Source: an uncultured Castellaniella sp.
GTDB lineage: Bacteria > Pseudomonadota > Gammaproteobacteria > Burkholderiales > Burkholderiaceae_B
Direction: 5' to 3'
NCBI RefSeq assembly: GCF_937988725.1
Contig: NZ_CALKHS010000010.1
Coordinates: 1,054,001-1,118,000 of the forward strand
Length of the DNA: 64,000 bases
In this document: in pieces, positions 31,893-41,521 of the stretch
How the letters are laid out: every line of letters begins with the position of its first letter
How positions within the stretch are numbered: the stretch's first letter is position 1
Made by a program: the position numbers and the translations under genes
Notes under the pieces: model-generated
Databases searched by the model: none
Told to the model about the DNA's origin: nothing
The model's input: the letters and a program-made list of their open reading frames with translations, nothing else

Positions 31893-32228
31893 CCAGATGC
31901 CCATTAAAGTCAGGAACTTGCTGTGCCGTTAAGCATAACTTTGCCATTTGGAAAGCTTATGCTTTATTTCACGTTTGGCAGCATTATGCTTTATCGGGAC
32001 TTCGCAGCAGCCTAGAAAGCTTTGCCTCAAAGCAGCCGGGAAGCCCTGACGATCTCTGGCACGACTTGATAATCCTCATCATCAGGCTAAAAATCCGGCA
32101 CTCACCCTGACAGACTCCGCCCCACAATGTGAATCTTTGACACAAGGAACTCACAAAATTTGCAATCTGCGGTGATAAGGTCAACGTGCGATCCCCAACT
32201 TTTTCAGGGGTCAAGGAGTGCAATCACG
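31893..32228. other. Gene-less AT-richer stretch after tRNA-Val
   Basis: 336 nt without a convincing gene. It is AT-richer than its surroundings and holds two direct copies of TTATGCTTTAT (31,957-31,967 and 31,984-31,994) and an inverted related copy TTAAGCATAA (31,929-31,938). The right part contains the lipoprotein leader with AAGGAG. Possibly a scar of a former insertion at the tRNA. Confidence 0.6.
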
Positions 32229-32663
32229 ATGATCAAACACTATCTGACAGGCGCTGCAAGCGCGGCTCTATGCATCACACTGGCGGCGTGTTCCACGCCC
32301 ACCAACCTGAATGCGCCCAACCAGCTCGCACAAAAGACCGTGCACTACGCATGCAATGCGCAAGGTCAGCGCGACGTGAACCTGGAAGTGCAGTACACCT
32401 TCCAAGGTACGGACCCGGTCACCGCACAAGTGGTCTACGACGATCAGGCCATCTCCATGACACGCGACACCAATAGCAAATCGAACCTGGTGGGAGCGAC
32501 CTTTGTCGGCGAAGGCTACACCTGGACCACTGGCCAATTCACGGTGGAGAATGCTGAAAAAGTGAACGGCAACATGCTGACGCGCGCCGATCCGGCCCCC
32601 AACCGCACCGGTGAGAAGGTGAACACCATCCTGGCGCGCGGCTGCGCGGTACGCGCGGGCTGA
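32229..32663 (+). CDS. Lipoprotein, MliC/PliC lysozyme-inhibitor-like
   Basis: 144-residue lipoprotein. Lipobox LAAC at the end of a signal peptide (about residues 10-21). The mature domain has the MliC-like pattern YACNAQGQRDVNLEVQYTF ... YTWTTG with one more cysteine near the C-terminus, which would inhibit c-type lysozyme in the periplasm if the assignment is right. Start at ATG 32229 with AAGGAG upstream; a longer in-frame extension has no ribosome site. Family assignment is by pattern only. Confidence 0.75.
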   Translation: MIKHYLTGAASAALCITLAACSTPTNLNAPNQLAQKTVHYACNAQGQRDVNLEVQYTFQGTDPVTAQVVYDDQAISMTRDTNSKSNLVGATFVGEGYTWTTGQFTVENAEKVNGNMLTRADPAPNRTGEKVNTILARGCAVRAG

Positions 32664-33065
32664 TGCCATCTGATCAATTCCACACTTGAGTCCGGAAGCT
32701 GCATGGGCCTGATCACATCAGGCCCATGCAGCCTCGAAAGACAAAAATTTGCCGCATCGAGGATCTGGTGGGCATACTCCGCCGGCCAAGCCAGGGTGTC
32801 CATTGAGGGAATGCGCGTGGAATTGCCCGACGCTGGTATGTGACGCGCCTGTCTGCAATCCAGGAAACCGCGCTTCAGGCAGCTTCTGTCACTGGCCTGC
32901 CGGGGATGCTCCTCCACCTCGCCGCAGCTTGACCTACGGGGTCAGCTGGCGCCCCACCGGCCTCGGGTTGCTTCAGCAGTGCAGTCAACCGCGTCATGAT
33001 CCACACCCGGCCATCAGCGGTTTCCCTGCAGCCACATCCCGGACGGTGGATTTACAATCCCCTGC
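32664..33065. other. Intergenic region with a strong inverted repeat
   Basis: 402 nt with no supported gene; short frames on both strands lack ribosome sites and family features. It contains the palindrome at 32,700-32,730. The right end is the leader of selU. Confidence 0.55.
32700..32730. repeat. Perfect inverted repeat after the lipoprotein gene
   Basis: Two 14-nt arms, TGCATGGGCCTGAT and its exact complement, around a CAC loop, 37 nt past the lipoprotein stop. No T tract follows, so it could be a factor-dependent terminator, an RNA-stabilising hairpin or a protein site. Confidence 0.6.
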
Positions 33066-34157
33066 ATGAATCGTCCCGCCCATCCCCCAGGGTCGCTGCG
33101 CTGCGGCCTGGACACCCTCGATCAGTTCGACGAGATCATCGACGTGCGCACGCCGGCGGAATACGCCGACGACCACATCCCCGGCGCCATCAACGCCCCG
33201 GTGCTCAGCAACGAAGAACGCGTCCTGATCGGCACGATGTATGCCCAGGAGTCCCCCTTCAAGGCCACGCGGCTGGGTGCCGCCCTGGTGGCCCGCCACA
33301 TCGCCGACCACCTGGAAACCCTGTTCGCCGACCGACCGCGCAGCTGGCGGCCATTGATCTACTGCTGGCGCGGCGGCAAGCGGTCCGGCTCCATGGCGAC
33401 CTGGTTCAATCTGATCGGCTGGCGCGCGCGGCAGCTGGATGGCGGCTACAAGACCTGGCGCCGGCACGTGATCGACCGCCTGGCCGACCAGCCCGCCCGC
33501 CTGGAATGCATCGTGCTGACCGGCCCCACCGGTTCCGGCAAGACCCGTCTGCTGCAGGCCCTGGGCCAGGCCGGCGCCCAGATACTGGACCTGGAAGGCC
33601 TGGCCTGCCATCGCGGGTCCCTGCTGGGGGACCTGCCCGCCCAGCCGCAGCCCAGCCAGCGCGGTTTCGAATCCAATCTGCTGCGGACCCTGGACGGCCT
33701 GGATCCCGGCCGTCCCGTCTTTGTCGAGGCGGAAAGCCGCCGCATCGGCCAGCTGAGCCTGCCCGACAGCCTGCTGCGCGCCATGCACGGCGGGCGCTGC
33801 GTGCGCATCCAGGCGGCCCTGCCGCAGCGCATCGAGTTCCTGCTGCAGGACTACGACCACCTGTTCCAGGACCCCGACGCCTTCAAGGGCACGCTGGACC
33901 GGCTGATCGGCCTGCACAGCCGGCAGACCGTCCACGACTGGCACGCCCTGATCGATGCCGATCGACGCGCCGAGCTGTTCCAGGCCCTGGTGCGGGATCA
34001 CTACGATCCGGCCTACCGGCGCAGCAGCCATGGCCACTATGCCGGGCTGGAGCAGGCCCCCGCCTTCGACTACGATCCCACCGACCCCGACGGCCGGCGC
34101 CAGGCGATCCAGCTGATGGATCGGCTGGGGCTGGGCCGCGCCGTCTTGGCCGGCTGA
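33066..34157 (+). CDS. selU: tRNA 2-selenouridine synthase
   Basis: Converts 2-thiouridine at the wobble position of certain tRNAs to 2-selenouridine using selenophosphate (363 aa). N-terminal rhodanese domain with the active cysteine in YCWRGGKRSGSM (about residue 99), then a P-loop domain with LTGPTGSGKTRLL (about 151-163). Full length for YbbB/MnmH. The next gene, 60 nt away, is selD, which makes the selenium donor. Confidence 0.94.
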   Translation: MNRPAHPPGSLRCGLDTLDQFDEIIDVRTPAEYADDHIPGAINAPVLSNEERVLIGTMYAQESPFKATRLGAALVARHIADHLETLFADRPRSWRPLIYCWRGGKRSGSMATWFNLIGWRARQLDGGYKTWRRHVIDRLADQPARLECIVLTGPTGSGKTRLLQALGQAGAQILDLEGLACHRGSLLGDLPAQPQPSQRGFESNLLRTLDGLDPGRPVFVEAESRRIGQLSLPDSLLRAMHGGRCVRIQAALPQRIEFLLQDYDHLFQDPDAFKGTLDRLIGLHSRQTVHDWHALIDADRRAELFQALVRDHYDPAYRRSSHGHYAGLEQAPAFDYDPTDPDGRRQAIQLMDRLGLGRAVLAG

Positions 34158-34217
34158 TTTCCGGTTTCCGACACACACGACCGTCCGCCCAACCCAGGCG
34201 GCTCTGGAGAGTTCCTG

Positions 34218-35267
34218 ATGACTGATTCGTCCATCCCCCGCCTGACTTCGCTGTCCCACGGGGGCGGCTGCGGCTGCAAGATCGCGCCCGACGTCCTGGC
34301 GGACCTGATGCGCAACGCCCTGCCCGCCGGCCCGTTTCCCGACCTGCTGGTGGGCACGCAATCGTCGGACGACGCCGCCGTCTACCGCCTGAACGAACAG
34401 CAGGCGCTGATCGCGACGACCGATTTCTTCATGCCCATCGTCGACGATCCGCACGACTTCGGCCGCATCGCCGCCACCAACGCCCTGTCCGACGTCTACG
34501 CCATGGGCGGGCGTCCCATCATGGCCCTGGCCCTGGTCGGCATGCCGCTGAAGTCCCTGCCGCACGACACCATCGCGGCGGTGCTGGCGGGCGGCGCGTC
34601 CGTCTGCCAGCAGGCCGGGATCCCGATCGCCGGCGGCCATTCCATCGATTCGGTGGAGCCCATCTACGGGCTGGCCGTCATGGGCCTGGCGCATCCCGAC
34701 GAGATCAAGCGCAACGACCAGGCGCAAGCCGGCGACGTGCTGATCCTGAGCAAGCCGCTGGGCGTGGGCATCCTGTCCGCCGCGCTGAAGAAGGACCTCC
34801 TGGACGCGGCCGGCTACCAGGCCATGATCGGCAGCACCACGCAATTGAACACGCCGGGGACGCGGCTGGCGCGGATGGCGGCGGTGCACGCCCTGACCGA
34901 CGTGACCGGCTTCGGCCTGCTGGGCCATACCCTGGAGATGTGCCGGGGATCGGGACTGCGCGCCGAACTGGACTACGCCGCCCTGCCCTGGCTGAGTCCC
35001 GCCGCCGAACTGGCGCGCGGGGGCGTCCAGACTGGCGCGTCGGGGCGCAACTGGCGCGCCTGCCAGGCCGACATCGCCCTGGCTGCCAGCCTGCCCCCGG
35101 AAGCCCAGGCCCTGCTGACCGATCCGCAGACCTCCGGCGGCCTGCTGGTCGCCTGCGCCGCCGATGCCGCCGACGAAGTCCTGGCGCTGCTGCGCGCCGA
35201 AGGCTTCGGCCAGGCGGCCCGGATCGGGCGGCTGGCTGCCGGAACGCCTCGCATTCAGGTATCCTGA
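34218..35267 (+). CDS. selD: Selenophosphate synthase SelD
   Basis: Makes selenophosphate from selenide and ATP (349 aa). Catalytic residues are in HGGGCGCK: Cys18 and Lys21 by family alignment; a cysteine, not selenocysteine, is encoded. The AIRS-type core and the C-terminal LLTDPQTSGGLLVA motif are intact. Paired with selU; no selA or selB is in the window, so selenium may be used only for tRNA here, or those genes lie elsewhere. Confidence 0.95.
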   Translation: MTDSSIPRLTSLSHGGGCGCKIAPDVLADLMRNALPAGPFPDLLVGTQSSDDAAVYRLNEQQALIATTDFFMPIVDDPHDFGRIAATNALSDVYAMGGRPIMALALVGMPLKSLPHDTIAAVLAGGASVCQQAGIPIAGGHSIDSVEPIYGLAVMGLAHPDEIKRNDQAQAGDVLILSKPLGVGILSAALKKDLLDAAGYQAMIGSTTQLNTPGTRLARMAAVHALTDVTGFGLLGHTLEMCRGSGLRAELDYAALPWLSPAAELARGGVQTGASGRNWRACQADIALAASLPPEAQALLTDPQTSGGLLVACAADAADEVLALLRAEGFGQAARIGRLAAGTPRIQVS

Positions 35268-35294
35268 AACCCGTTTCCATTTCCCGGAGCCGCC

Positions 35295-36821
35295 ATGGCA
35301 GAGCCCTTGATCATCGCCCGCAACGCCGATTTCCAGGCGGCCCTGCTGCCGCAGATGGCCAACCGGCACGGTTGCATCACCGGGGCCACCGGCACCGGCA
35401 AGACCATCACCCTGCAGGTGCTGGCCGAATCCTTTTCCCGCATCGGCACGCCGGTCTTCATGGCCGACGTCAAGGGCGACCTGACCGGCATCTCCCAGGC
35501 GGGCGCGCCTTCGGACAAGCTCGGCAAGCGCCTGCAGTCCCTGGGCCTGCCCGAACCGGTCTGGGGCGCCAGCCCCGCCACGCTGTGGGACATCTTCGGC
35601 CAGCAGGGCCATCCCATCCGCGCCACGGTCTCCGACCTGGGGCCCCTGCTGCTGTCCCGCATGCTGGATCTGAACGACACCCAGGAAGGCGTGCTGAACG
35701 TGGCCTTCCGGGTGGCCGACGACGAAGGCCTGCTGGTGCTGGACCTGAAGGACCTGCGCACCATGCTGCAATACGTGGCCGATCATGCCGGCGAACTGCG
35801 CACCCGCTACGGGCAGGTGTCGTCCGCCTCGATCGGCGCCATCCAGCGCAGCCTGCTGCGCCTGGACTCCGAAGGCGCGGAGCAGTTCTTCGGCGAACCC
35901 ATGCTGGACGTCTTCGACTGGATGCGCACGGACGCCCAGGGGCGCGGCATGATCAACATCCTGGCCGCCGACCGGCTGATGCAATCTCCCCGGCTGTACG
36001 GCGTCTTCCTGCTGTGGATGCTGGCCGACCTCTATGAACGCCTGCCCGAAGTCGGCGACCTGGACAAGCCCAAGCTGGTGTTCTTCTTCGACGAGGCCCA
36101 TCTGCTCTTCAAGGACGCCCCCAAGGCCCTGCTGGAAAAGATCGAACAGGTCGTGCGCCTGATCCGCTCCAAGGGCGTGGGGGTGTATTTCGTCACCCAG
36201 AACCCGGCCGACATCCCCGACACGGTGCTGGGCCAGCTGGGCCACCGGGTGCAGCACGCCCTGCGGGCCTTCACTCCCCGCGATCAGAAAGCCGTGCGCA
36301 CCGCCGCGCAGACCATGCGCCCGCGCGACGGCCTGGACATCGAAGCCGCCATCACCGAACTGGCGGTCGGCGAGGCCCTCGTCTCCCTGCTGGACGCCAA
36401 GGGCCAGCCGATGGCCACCGAACGCGTCTGGATGGCCGCCCCCGGCAGCCGGATCGGCCCCGCCAGCGACGCCGAACGGCAGGCGCTGCGGTCCGCCTCC
36501 CAACTGGGCGGCAAATACGATCAGGCGCTGGACCGGGAATCCGCCTACGAAATCCTGCAGGCCCGCGCCCAGGGCGGCGCGCCCGCTTCGGCACAGGCCG
36601 CGGGACAGGCCGACCAGGGCGGACAGCCAGCCGATCAGGGCGCCGCCGGCGCCATGGCGGGCGTGGGCGGCATGCTCAGCGATTTCCTGTTCGGCTCCAC
36701 CGGCCCGCGCGGCGGCCGCCGCGACGGCGTGGTGCAGTCCGTCGCCAAGAGCGTGGTGCGCAACGCCGCCAACCAGATGGTGCGCGGCCTGCTCGGGTCC
36801 CTGGTCGGGCGGCGGCGCTAA
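35295..36821 (+). CDS. HerA-like ATPase, DUF853 (YjgR family)
   Basis: Cytoplasmic P-loop ATPase of the HerA/FtsK group (508 aa). Walker A GATGTGKTITL at about residues 29-39, Walker B region KLVFFFDEAHLLF near 256, and the arginine-side motif VGVYFVTQNPADIP. The C-terminal 80 residues are low-complexity Ala/Gly/Gln, ending in a basic RRR. GGAG precedes the ATG. The cellular role of DUF853 proteins is not established. Confidence 0.88.
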   Translation: MAEPLIIARNADFQAALLPQMANRHGCITGATGTGKTITLQVLAESFSRIGTPVFMADVKGDLTGISQAGAPSDKLGKRLQSLGLPEPVWGASPATLWDIFGQQGHPIRATVSDLGPLLLSRMLDLNDTQEGVLNVAFRVADDEGLLVLDLKDLRTMLQYVADHAGELRTRYGQVSSASIGAIQRSLLRLDSEGAEQFFGEPMLDVFDWMRTDAQGRGMINILAADRLMQSPRLYGVFLLWMLADLYERLPEVGDLDKPKLVFFFDEAHLLFKDAPKALLEKIEQVVRLIRSKGVGVYFVTQNPADIPDTVLGQLGHRVQHALRAFTPRDQKAVRTAAQTMRPRDGLDIEAAITELAVGEALVSLLDAKGQPMATERVWMAAPGSRIGPASDAERQALRSASQLGGKYDQALDRESAYEILQARAQGGAPASAQAAGQADQGGQPADQGAAGAMAGVGGMLSDFLFGSTGPRGGRRDGVVQSVAKSVVRNAANQMVRGLLGSLVGRRR

Positions 36822-36827
36822 GGCGCC

Positions 36828-37457
36828 ATGTCCACCACGCCACACCGCGCCGCCATCATGCCCGGCACCGCCCCCGCCCCGCGCGCCGCGACACCCGATG
36901 CGTCGCCCCGCTGCCGCTGGTGCACGGACGACCCACTGTACGTGCGGTATCACGATCAGGAATGGGGCGTGCCGTCCCGCGACCCCCGGCATCTGTTCGA
37001 AATGCTGATCCTGGAAGGGTTCCAGGCGGGCCTGTCGTGGCTGACCATCCTGCGTCGGCGCGAGGCCTTCCGCGCCGCCTTCTTCGGCTTCGATCCCCAG
37101 GCCCTGGCGCACACCGACGACGCCTGGGTGCAGGATCAAATGCAGAATGCCACCATCATCCGCAACCGCCTGAAACTGCAGGCGACCGGCACGAACGCGC
37201 GCGCCTGGCTGACCCTGGACGATCCCGCCGCCCTGATCTGGTCGGTGGTGGACCACGCCCCGCGCATCCACCACTACGCGCCCGGGGACGCCATCCCCAC
37301 GGCGGGGCCGGAGGCCCAGGCGCTCAGCCGCCTGCTCAAGCATCATGGCTTCACCTTCGTGGGGCCGACGATCTGCCAGGCCTACCTGCAGGCCGTCGGT
37401 TGCCTGATGGACCACACGACCGATTGCCATCGGCACGCGGCCCTGGCCGGCGGCTGA
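36828..37457 (+). CDS. tag: DNA-3-methyladenine glycosylase I
   Basis: Removes 3-methyladenine from alkylated DNA (209 aa). Core starts at CRWCTDDPLYVRYHDQEWG, which holds a zinc-ligand cysteine and the catalytic glutamate; the C-terminal zinc ligands lie in TTDCHRHA. An N-terminal extension of about 27 residues, rich in Ala/Pro, precedes the core; the start could be at the internal ATG (residue 11). Six nucleotides after the DUF853 gene. Confidence 0.93.
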   Translation: MSTTPHRAAIMPGTAPAPRAATPDASPRCRWCTDDPLYVRYHDQEWGVPSRDPRHLFEMLILEGFQAGLSWLTILRRREAFRAAFFGFDPQALAHTDDAWVQDQMQNATIIRNRLKLQATGTNARAWLTLDDPAALIWSVVDHAPRIHHYAPGDAIPTAGPEAQALSRLLKHHGFTFVGPTICQAYLQAVGCLMDHTTDCHRHAALAGG

Positions 37458-37504
37458 ACACCATCTGGCGGCTCATGCCAGCGCCGGTCTATAGCCCCGC
37501 CCCC

Positions 37505-37954
37505 ATGCCAATACCCGCCACCGCCGCTGCGCAACCGAGGAACCGGGCTCTGGCCCAGGCCTACCAGGACGCCCTCTACCGCATCGACACCACGCCCGCC
37601 CTGCTGATCCGCATCGGCCAGGCCCACCCCGATCTGGCCCGCCTGCATCGGCAGCACCACTGCCGCCGCAGCCTGATCCTGACCGCCTGCAATCCACGCA
37701 GCCGCCGCCTGCGGGCCGCCGCCAACGCCCGGCGGACGCGGGCGCTGCGGCAGGCCATCGGCGCTTTGGGATTTCCCTGCCTGCCCGCCACGGGGCTGGA
37801 CCCGCAAGGCCTCTGGCCCGACGAGGCCGGCTTCTGGATTCCCGGCATGCCGCAGGCGCCGGGCCTGGTCCTGGCCCGGCGATTCGGGCAGAACGCCTTC
37901 GTCGAATGTCTCGACGATACGGTCGCGCGCGTGATCTGGACCGCAGTCTGCTAA
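37505..37954 (+). CDS. DUF3293 domain protein
   Basis: A 149-residue protein matching the DUF3293 pattern: ILTACNPRSRRL, then NARRTRALRQAI, GLDPQGLWPDEAGFW and ARRFGQNAFVE. Function unknown. Start is uncertain: ATG at 37505 is used, ATG at 37475 is also in frame, and neither has a strong ribosome site. It lies 47 nt after tag on the same strand. Confidence 0.8.
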   Translation: MPIPATAAAQPRNRALAQAYQDALYRIDTTPALLIRIGQAHPDLARLHRQHHCRRSLILTACNPRSRRLRAAANARRTRALRQAIGALGFPCLPATGLDPQGLWPDEAGFWIPGMPQAPGLVLARRFGQNAFVECLDDTVARVIWTAVC

Positions 37955-37988
37955 GGTAACACCTGGTCAAATACAAGACGGAGCTCTC

Positions 37989-39671
37989 ATGCGCCCTCTG
38001 TTTACCCGCCACACCACTTTCTACGCGGTCATCGGCCTGACCGTCCTGTGCGCGGGCCTGGCCCTCGGCCTGAACGCCGCCTGGTGGCTGCCCTGCCTGT
38101 TGTTCCTCGCGCTGTCCGTCCTGGGGGTCTACGACCTGAACCAGACCCGGCACGCCATCCGCCGCAACTACCCGGTGATCGGCAACCTGCGCTTCCTGTT
38201 CGAGTACATCCGCCCCGAGGTGCGCCAGTACTTCTTCGAGGACGACACGCTGAAGATGCCGTTCTCCCGCGTGGACCGGTCCCTGGTCTACCAGCGGGCC
38301 AAGCGCCAGATGGACCAGCGCCCCTTCGGCACCCAGGGCGACGTCTACGACAGCCACTACGAATGGATCAACCACGCCATGGTGCCCGCCCACGTGGAAG
38401 ACACCGATTTCCGCATCAAGGTGGGCGGGCCGGACTGCGCCAAGCCGGTCGACCTGTCGGTCTTCAACATTTCGGCCATGAGCTTCGGCGCCCTGTCGGC
38501 CAATGCGGTGCGCGCCCTGAACAAAGGCGCGGCGCTGGGCAATTTCGCCCACGACACCGGCGAAGGCGGGGTCAGCCGCTACCACCTGGAACACGGCGGG
38601 GGCCTGATCTGGAACATCGGCTCGGGCTACTTCGGCTGCCGCGACGCGGACGGCAGCTTCTCGGCGGAACGCTTTGCCGACATGGCCTGCCGCGACAATA
38701 TCCGCATGATCGAAATCAAGCTGTCCCAGGGCGCCAAGCCCGGCCATGGCGGCGTGCTGCCCGCGCCCAAGGTCACCCCCGAAATCGCCGCCGCCCGGGG
38801 GGTGCCCGTCTGGCAGGACTGCATCTCGCCCTCCAGCCACAGCGCCTTTTCCACCCCCATCGAGCTGATGCACTTCATCGTCCGGCTGCGCGAACTGTCG
38901 GGCGGCAAGCCGGTGGGCTTCAAGCTGTGCATCGGCCACCCCTGGGAATGGTTCGCCATCGCCAAGGCCATGCTGGCCACCGGCATCACGCCGGACTTCA
39001 TCGTGGTGGACGGCGCCGAAGGCGGCACCGGCGCCGCGCCCATCGAATTCGTGGACCACGTGGGCACGCCCCTGCGCGAAGGCCTGCGGCTGGTGCACAA
39101 CACCCTGGTGGGCATCGGCCTGCGGGAGCAAATCCGCCTGGGGGCCTCGGGCAAGGTCATCAGCGCATTCGACATGGCCCGCATCATGGCCCTGGGGGCG
39201 GACTGGTGCAACAGCGCCCGCGCCTACATGTTCGCCATCGGCTGCATCCAGGCCCAGACATGCCACACCGGACGCTGCCCGACCGGCGTCACCACTCAGG
39301 ATCCCGCGCGCCAGAAGGCCCTGGTGGTGGCCGACAAATCGGTGCGCGTCGCCAACTACCACGCCAACACCCTGAAGGCCCTGGGCGAACTGCTCGGCGC
39401 CGCCGGCCTGCAGCACCCCGGCGATCTGCGCCCCCACCACATCGCCCGGCGCATCGCCAACGGCGAAGTCCGCGTCCTGTCGGCCCTGTTCCCCGACCTG
39501 CAGAAAGGCGAGCTGCTGGAAGGCAAGTTCCGCAACACGATCTTCCGCACCGCCTGGCCCATGGCGCAAGCGGAATCGTTCGAGCCGCTGTACAGCCTGA
39601 GCGCCGCGCTGTCCGGCCACGCGGACCAGAGCATCCCGGACGCCCCCGCCTCGACCACCGCTGCCGGCTGA
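37989..39671 (+). CDS. Glutamate-synthase-family FMN/Fe-S protein
   Basis: Membrane-anchored relative of the glutamate synthase large-subunit FMN domain (560 aa). Two N-terminal hydrophobic segments (about 12-48) come first. The synthase core carries NISAMSFGALS, KPGHGGVLPAPKVT and GAEGGTGAAP, and the Fe-S cysteines are in CIQAQTCHTGRCPTG. It lacks the glutaminase half, so it does not make glutamate from glutamine by itself. GGAG lies 6 nt before the ATG. Role unknown; the stop overlaps the next start. Confidence 0.88.
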   Translation: MRPLFTRHTTFYAVIGLTVLCAGLALGLNAAWWLPCLLFLALSVLGVYDLNQTRHAIRRNYPVIGNLRFLFEYIRPEVRQYFFEDDTLKMPFSRVDRSLVYQRAKRQMDQRPFGTQGDVYDSHYEWINHAMVPAHVEDTDFRIKVGGPDCAKPVDLSVFNISAMSFGALSANAVRALNKGAALGNFAHDTGEGGVSRYHLEHGGGLIWNIGSGYFGCRDADGSFSAERFADMACRDNIRMIEIKLSQGAKPGHGGVLPAPKVTPEIAAARGVPVWQDCISPSSHSAFSTPIELMHFIVRLRELSGGKPVGFKLCIGHPWEWFAIAKAMLATGITPDFIVVDGAEGGTGAAPIEFVDHVGTPLREGLRLVHNTLVGIGLREQIRLGASGKVISAFDMARIMALGADWCNSARAYMFAIGCIQAQTCHTGRCPTGVTTQDPARQKALVVADKSVRVANYHANTLKALGELLGAAGLQHPGDLRPHHIARRIANGEVRVLSALFPDLQKGELLEGKFRNTIFRTAWPMAQAESFEPLYSLSAALSGHADQSIPDAPASTTAAG

Positions 39672-41224
39672 TGAGCCCCGCACCCTGGGCCCTGGCGGCC
39701 GCCCTGCTGCTGGCCGGCTGCGCCAGCCTGCCCAAGGACGTGCAGCGGCCGGTGTCCGCCGCCCTGGACCACCCCGAGGCCACCGCCCTGGGGCAGCTGG
39801 CCGCGCGCAAGCGGCCCGACGCGATCCGCGACGACCTGTCGGGCTTCGCCCTGCTGGCCTCGCCCAACATGGCCTACGCCGGCCGGCTCGCGCTGACCGA
39901 ACAGGCCGGCAAGACGCTGGACATCCAGTACTACGCCATTCACGTCGACCCCACCGTCCGCAGCCTGCTGCGCGCCGTGCGGGCGGCGGCTCGGCGCGGC
40001 GTGCGCGTCCGCATCCTGCTGGACGACTTCAACAGCGTCGGCCGCGACGCCCAGGTCATGCGCATGGCCGGCGTGCCGGGCGTGCAGATGCGCATGTTCA
40101 ATCCGCTGCCCGGCAGCCGGAGCGCCGGCCTGTGGCGCGCGCTGGGATCCCTGCACGACTTCCAGCGCATCCAGCACCGCATGCACAACAAGCTGTACGT
40201 GGCCGACAACGCCTGGGGCATCATCGGCGGCCGCAATCTGGGGGATGCCTATTTCGGCACGGCCACCGGCAGCGATTTCATCGACATGGACGTGCTGGCC
40301 GCCGGCCCCGTGGTGCAACGGATCTCGGCCAGCTTCGACCGCTACTGGAACAGTCCCCTGGCCTACCCGGTCGGTTCGCTGATCACGCCCGCCGAACTCA
40401 AGCGCCTGCGCGACGCCAACCGCCCCGAACCGGCGGACGGCGAGGTCGAGGCCGCCCCGCCCGCCAAGGAAGCGCCGGCGCTGCCGCCGGCCCTGGACCT
40501 GGCGGCGCTGCCGCTGACCTGGGCCCCGGCGGGACTGCTGGTCGACAGCCCGCTCAAGCTCATGCCCGCCGAGGACGGCGCGCCCGTCGAGGGCGCCGTC
40601 ATCGAGGGCCTGCTGTCCCTGTTGGGCACGGCGCGGCACGACGTGATGATCGTGTCGCCCTACTTCGTGCCCGGCCCGCAGATGATGTCGCTGTTCACCG
40701 AGCTGAAGGCGCGGGGCGTGCGGCTGCGCGTGCTGACCAATTCGCTGGCGTCCACGGACGCCCTGCTGGCGCAGATCGGCTACGCGCGCCACCGCAAGGA
40801 GCTCCTGCGCCTGGGGCTGGAACTGTATGAAACCCGGGCGCAGGCGCGCACCCGGCTGCGGGACACCGTACTGGGATCCGAAAGCAAGGCGACGCGCGCC
40901 AGCCTGCACACCAAGCTGGTCATCGTGGACGGCCGCATCCTCAGCATCGGCTCGATGAACCTGGACCTGCGGTCCAAGCTGCAGAACTCGGAAATCGCCC
41001 TGGTGATCCGCAGTCCCGCGCTCGCGCGGCAGGCCGCCGAGCAGGTGCAGGACGTGATCGACGCGGCCGCCTGGAAGGTCGAACTGACGCCGGACGACGC
41101 CCTGCGCTGGCACGCGCCGCCCGAGACGCGCCCCCTCGTGGTGGGGCACGATCCCGACACCAGCCTGTGGCTGCGATTCCTGGCGAAACTGCTGGCGCCC
41201 CTGACCCCGGACGAGATGCTGTAG
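39671..41224 (+). CDS. Phospholipase-D-type lipoprotein (cardiolipin synthase C-like)
   Basis: A 517-residue enzyme with two HKD motifs: HNKLYVAD with GGRN (about residue 175) and HTKLVIVD with GSMN (about 418), the pattern of ClsC/PLD phosphatidyl transferases. The N-terminus is a lipoprotein signal with lipobox LAGC, so it is probably anchored in the envelope. ATG at 39671 overlaps the preceding stop by 1 nt. Likely acts on phosphatidylglycerol or phosphatidylethanolamine; product not provable from sequence. Confidence 0.9.
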   Translation: MSPAPWALAAALLLAGCASLPKDVQRPVSAALDHPEATALGQLAARKRPDAIRDDLSGFALLASPNMAYAGRLALTEQAGKTLDIQYYAIHVDPTVRSLLRAVRAAARRGVRVRILLDDFNSVGRDAQVMRMAGVPGVQMRMFNPLPGSRSAGLWRALGSLHDFQRIQHRMHNKLYVADNAWGIIGGRNLGDAYFGTATGSDFIDMDVLAAGPVVQRISASFDRYWNSPLAYPVGSLITPAELKRLRDANRPEPADGEVEAAPPAKEAPALPPALDLAALPLTWAPAGLLVDSPLKLMPAEDGAPVEGAVIEGLLSLLGTARHDVMIVSPYFVPGPQMMSLFTELKARGVRLRVLTNSLASTDALLAQIGYARHRKELLRLGLELYETRAQARTRLRDTVLGSESKATRASLHTKLVIVDGRILSIGSMNLDLRSKLQNSEIALVIRSPALARQAAEQVQDVIDAAAWKVELTPDDALRWHAPPETRPLVVGHDPDTSLWLRFLAKLLAPLTPDEML

Positions 41225-41521
41225 CCCGCGAGGCCATCGGCGCCAGATGCAAGGCCCCGCCACGCCCGACTTACTCACATCCTCGGTGGATAAGCGCGTG
41301 GAAAACCCTATGACAGATCTGCGACAGCCAGGATTGACGCGGACCTTCAGTGGACGGATCAAGGATCGATCACAGCCTCCAAAGCGAGGAAGCTCCACCG
41401 CCCGGACGCCGGACACGACCATCGCCGCCTCGCAGGCGCGACCCGGGCGCAGGCCCGTGGCAGGATGCGCCGGCAGTTTCTACAATGAACGGCATTCCGT
41501 CCACTGTTTCAGGAGACCTCC

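Noticed and set aside
31984..32223. 79-codon minus-strand frame after tRNA-Val
   Set aside because: No ribosome site and no family features; it runs across the repeat region and lipoprotein leader.
32994..37436. 1,480-codon minus-strand frame across selU, selD, DUF853 and tag
   Set aside because: Antisense to four intact genes, with repetitive Gly/Gln/His/Ala composition.
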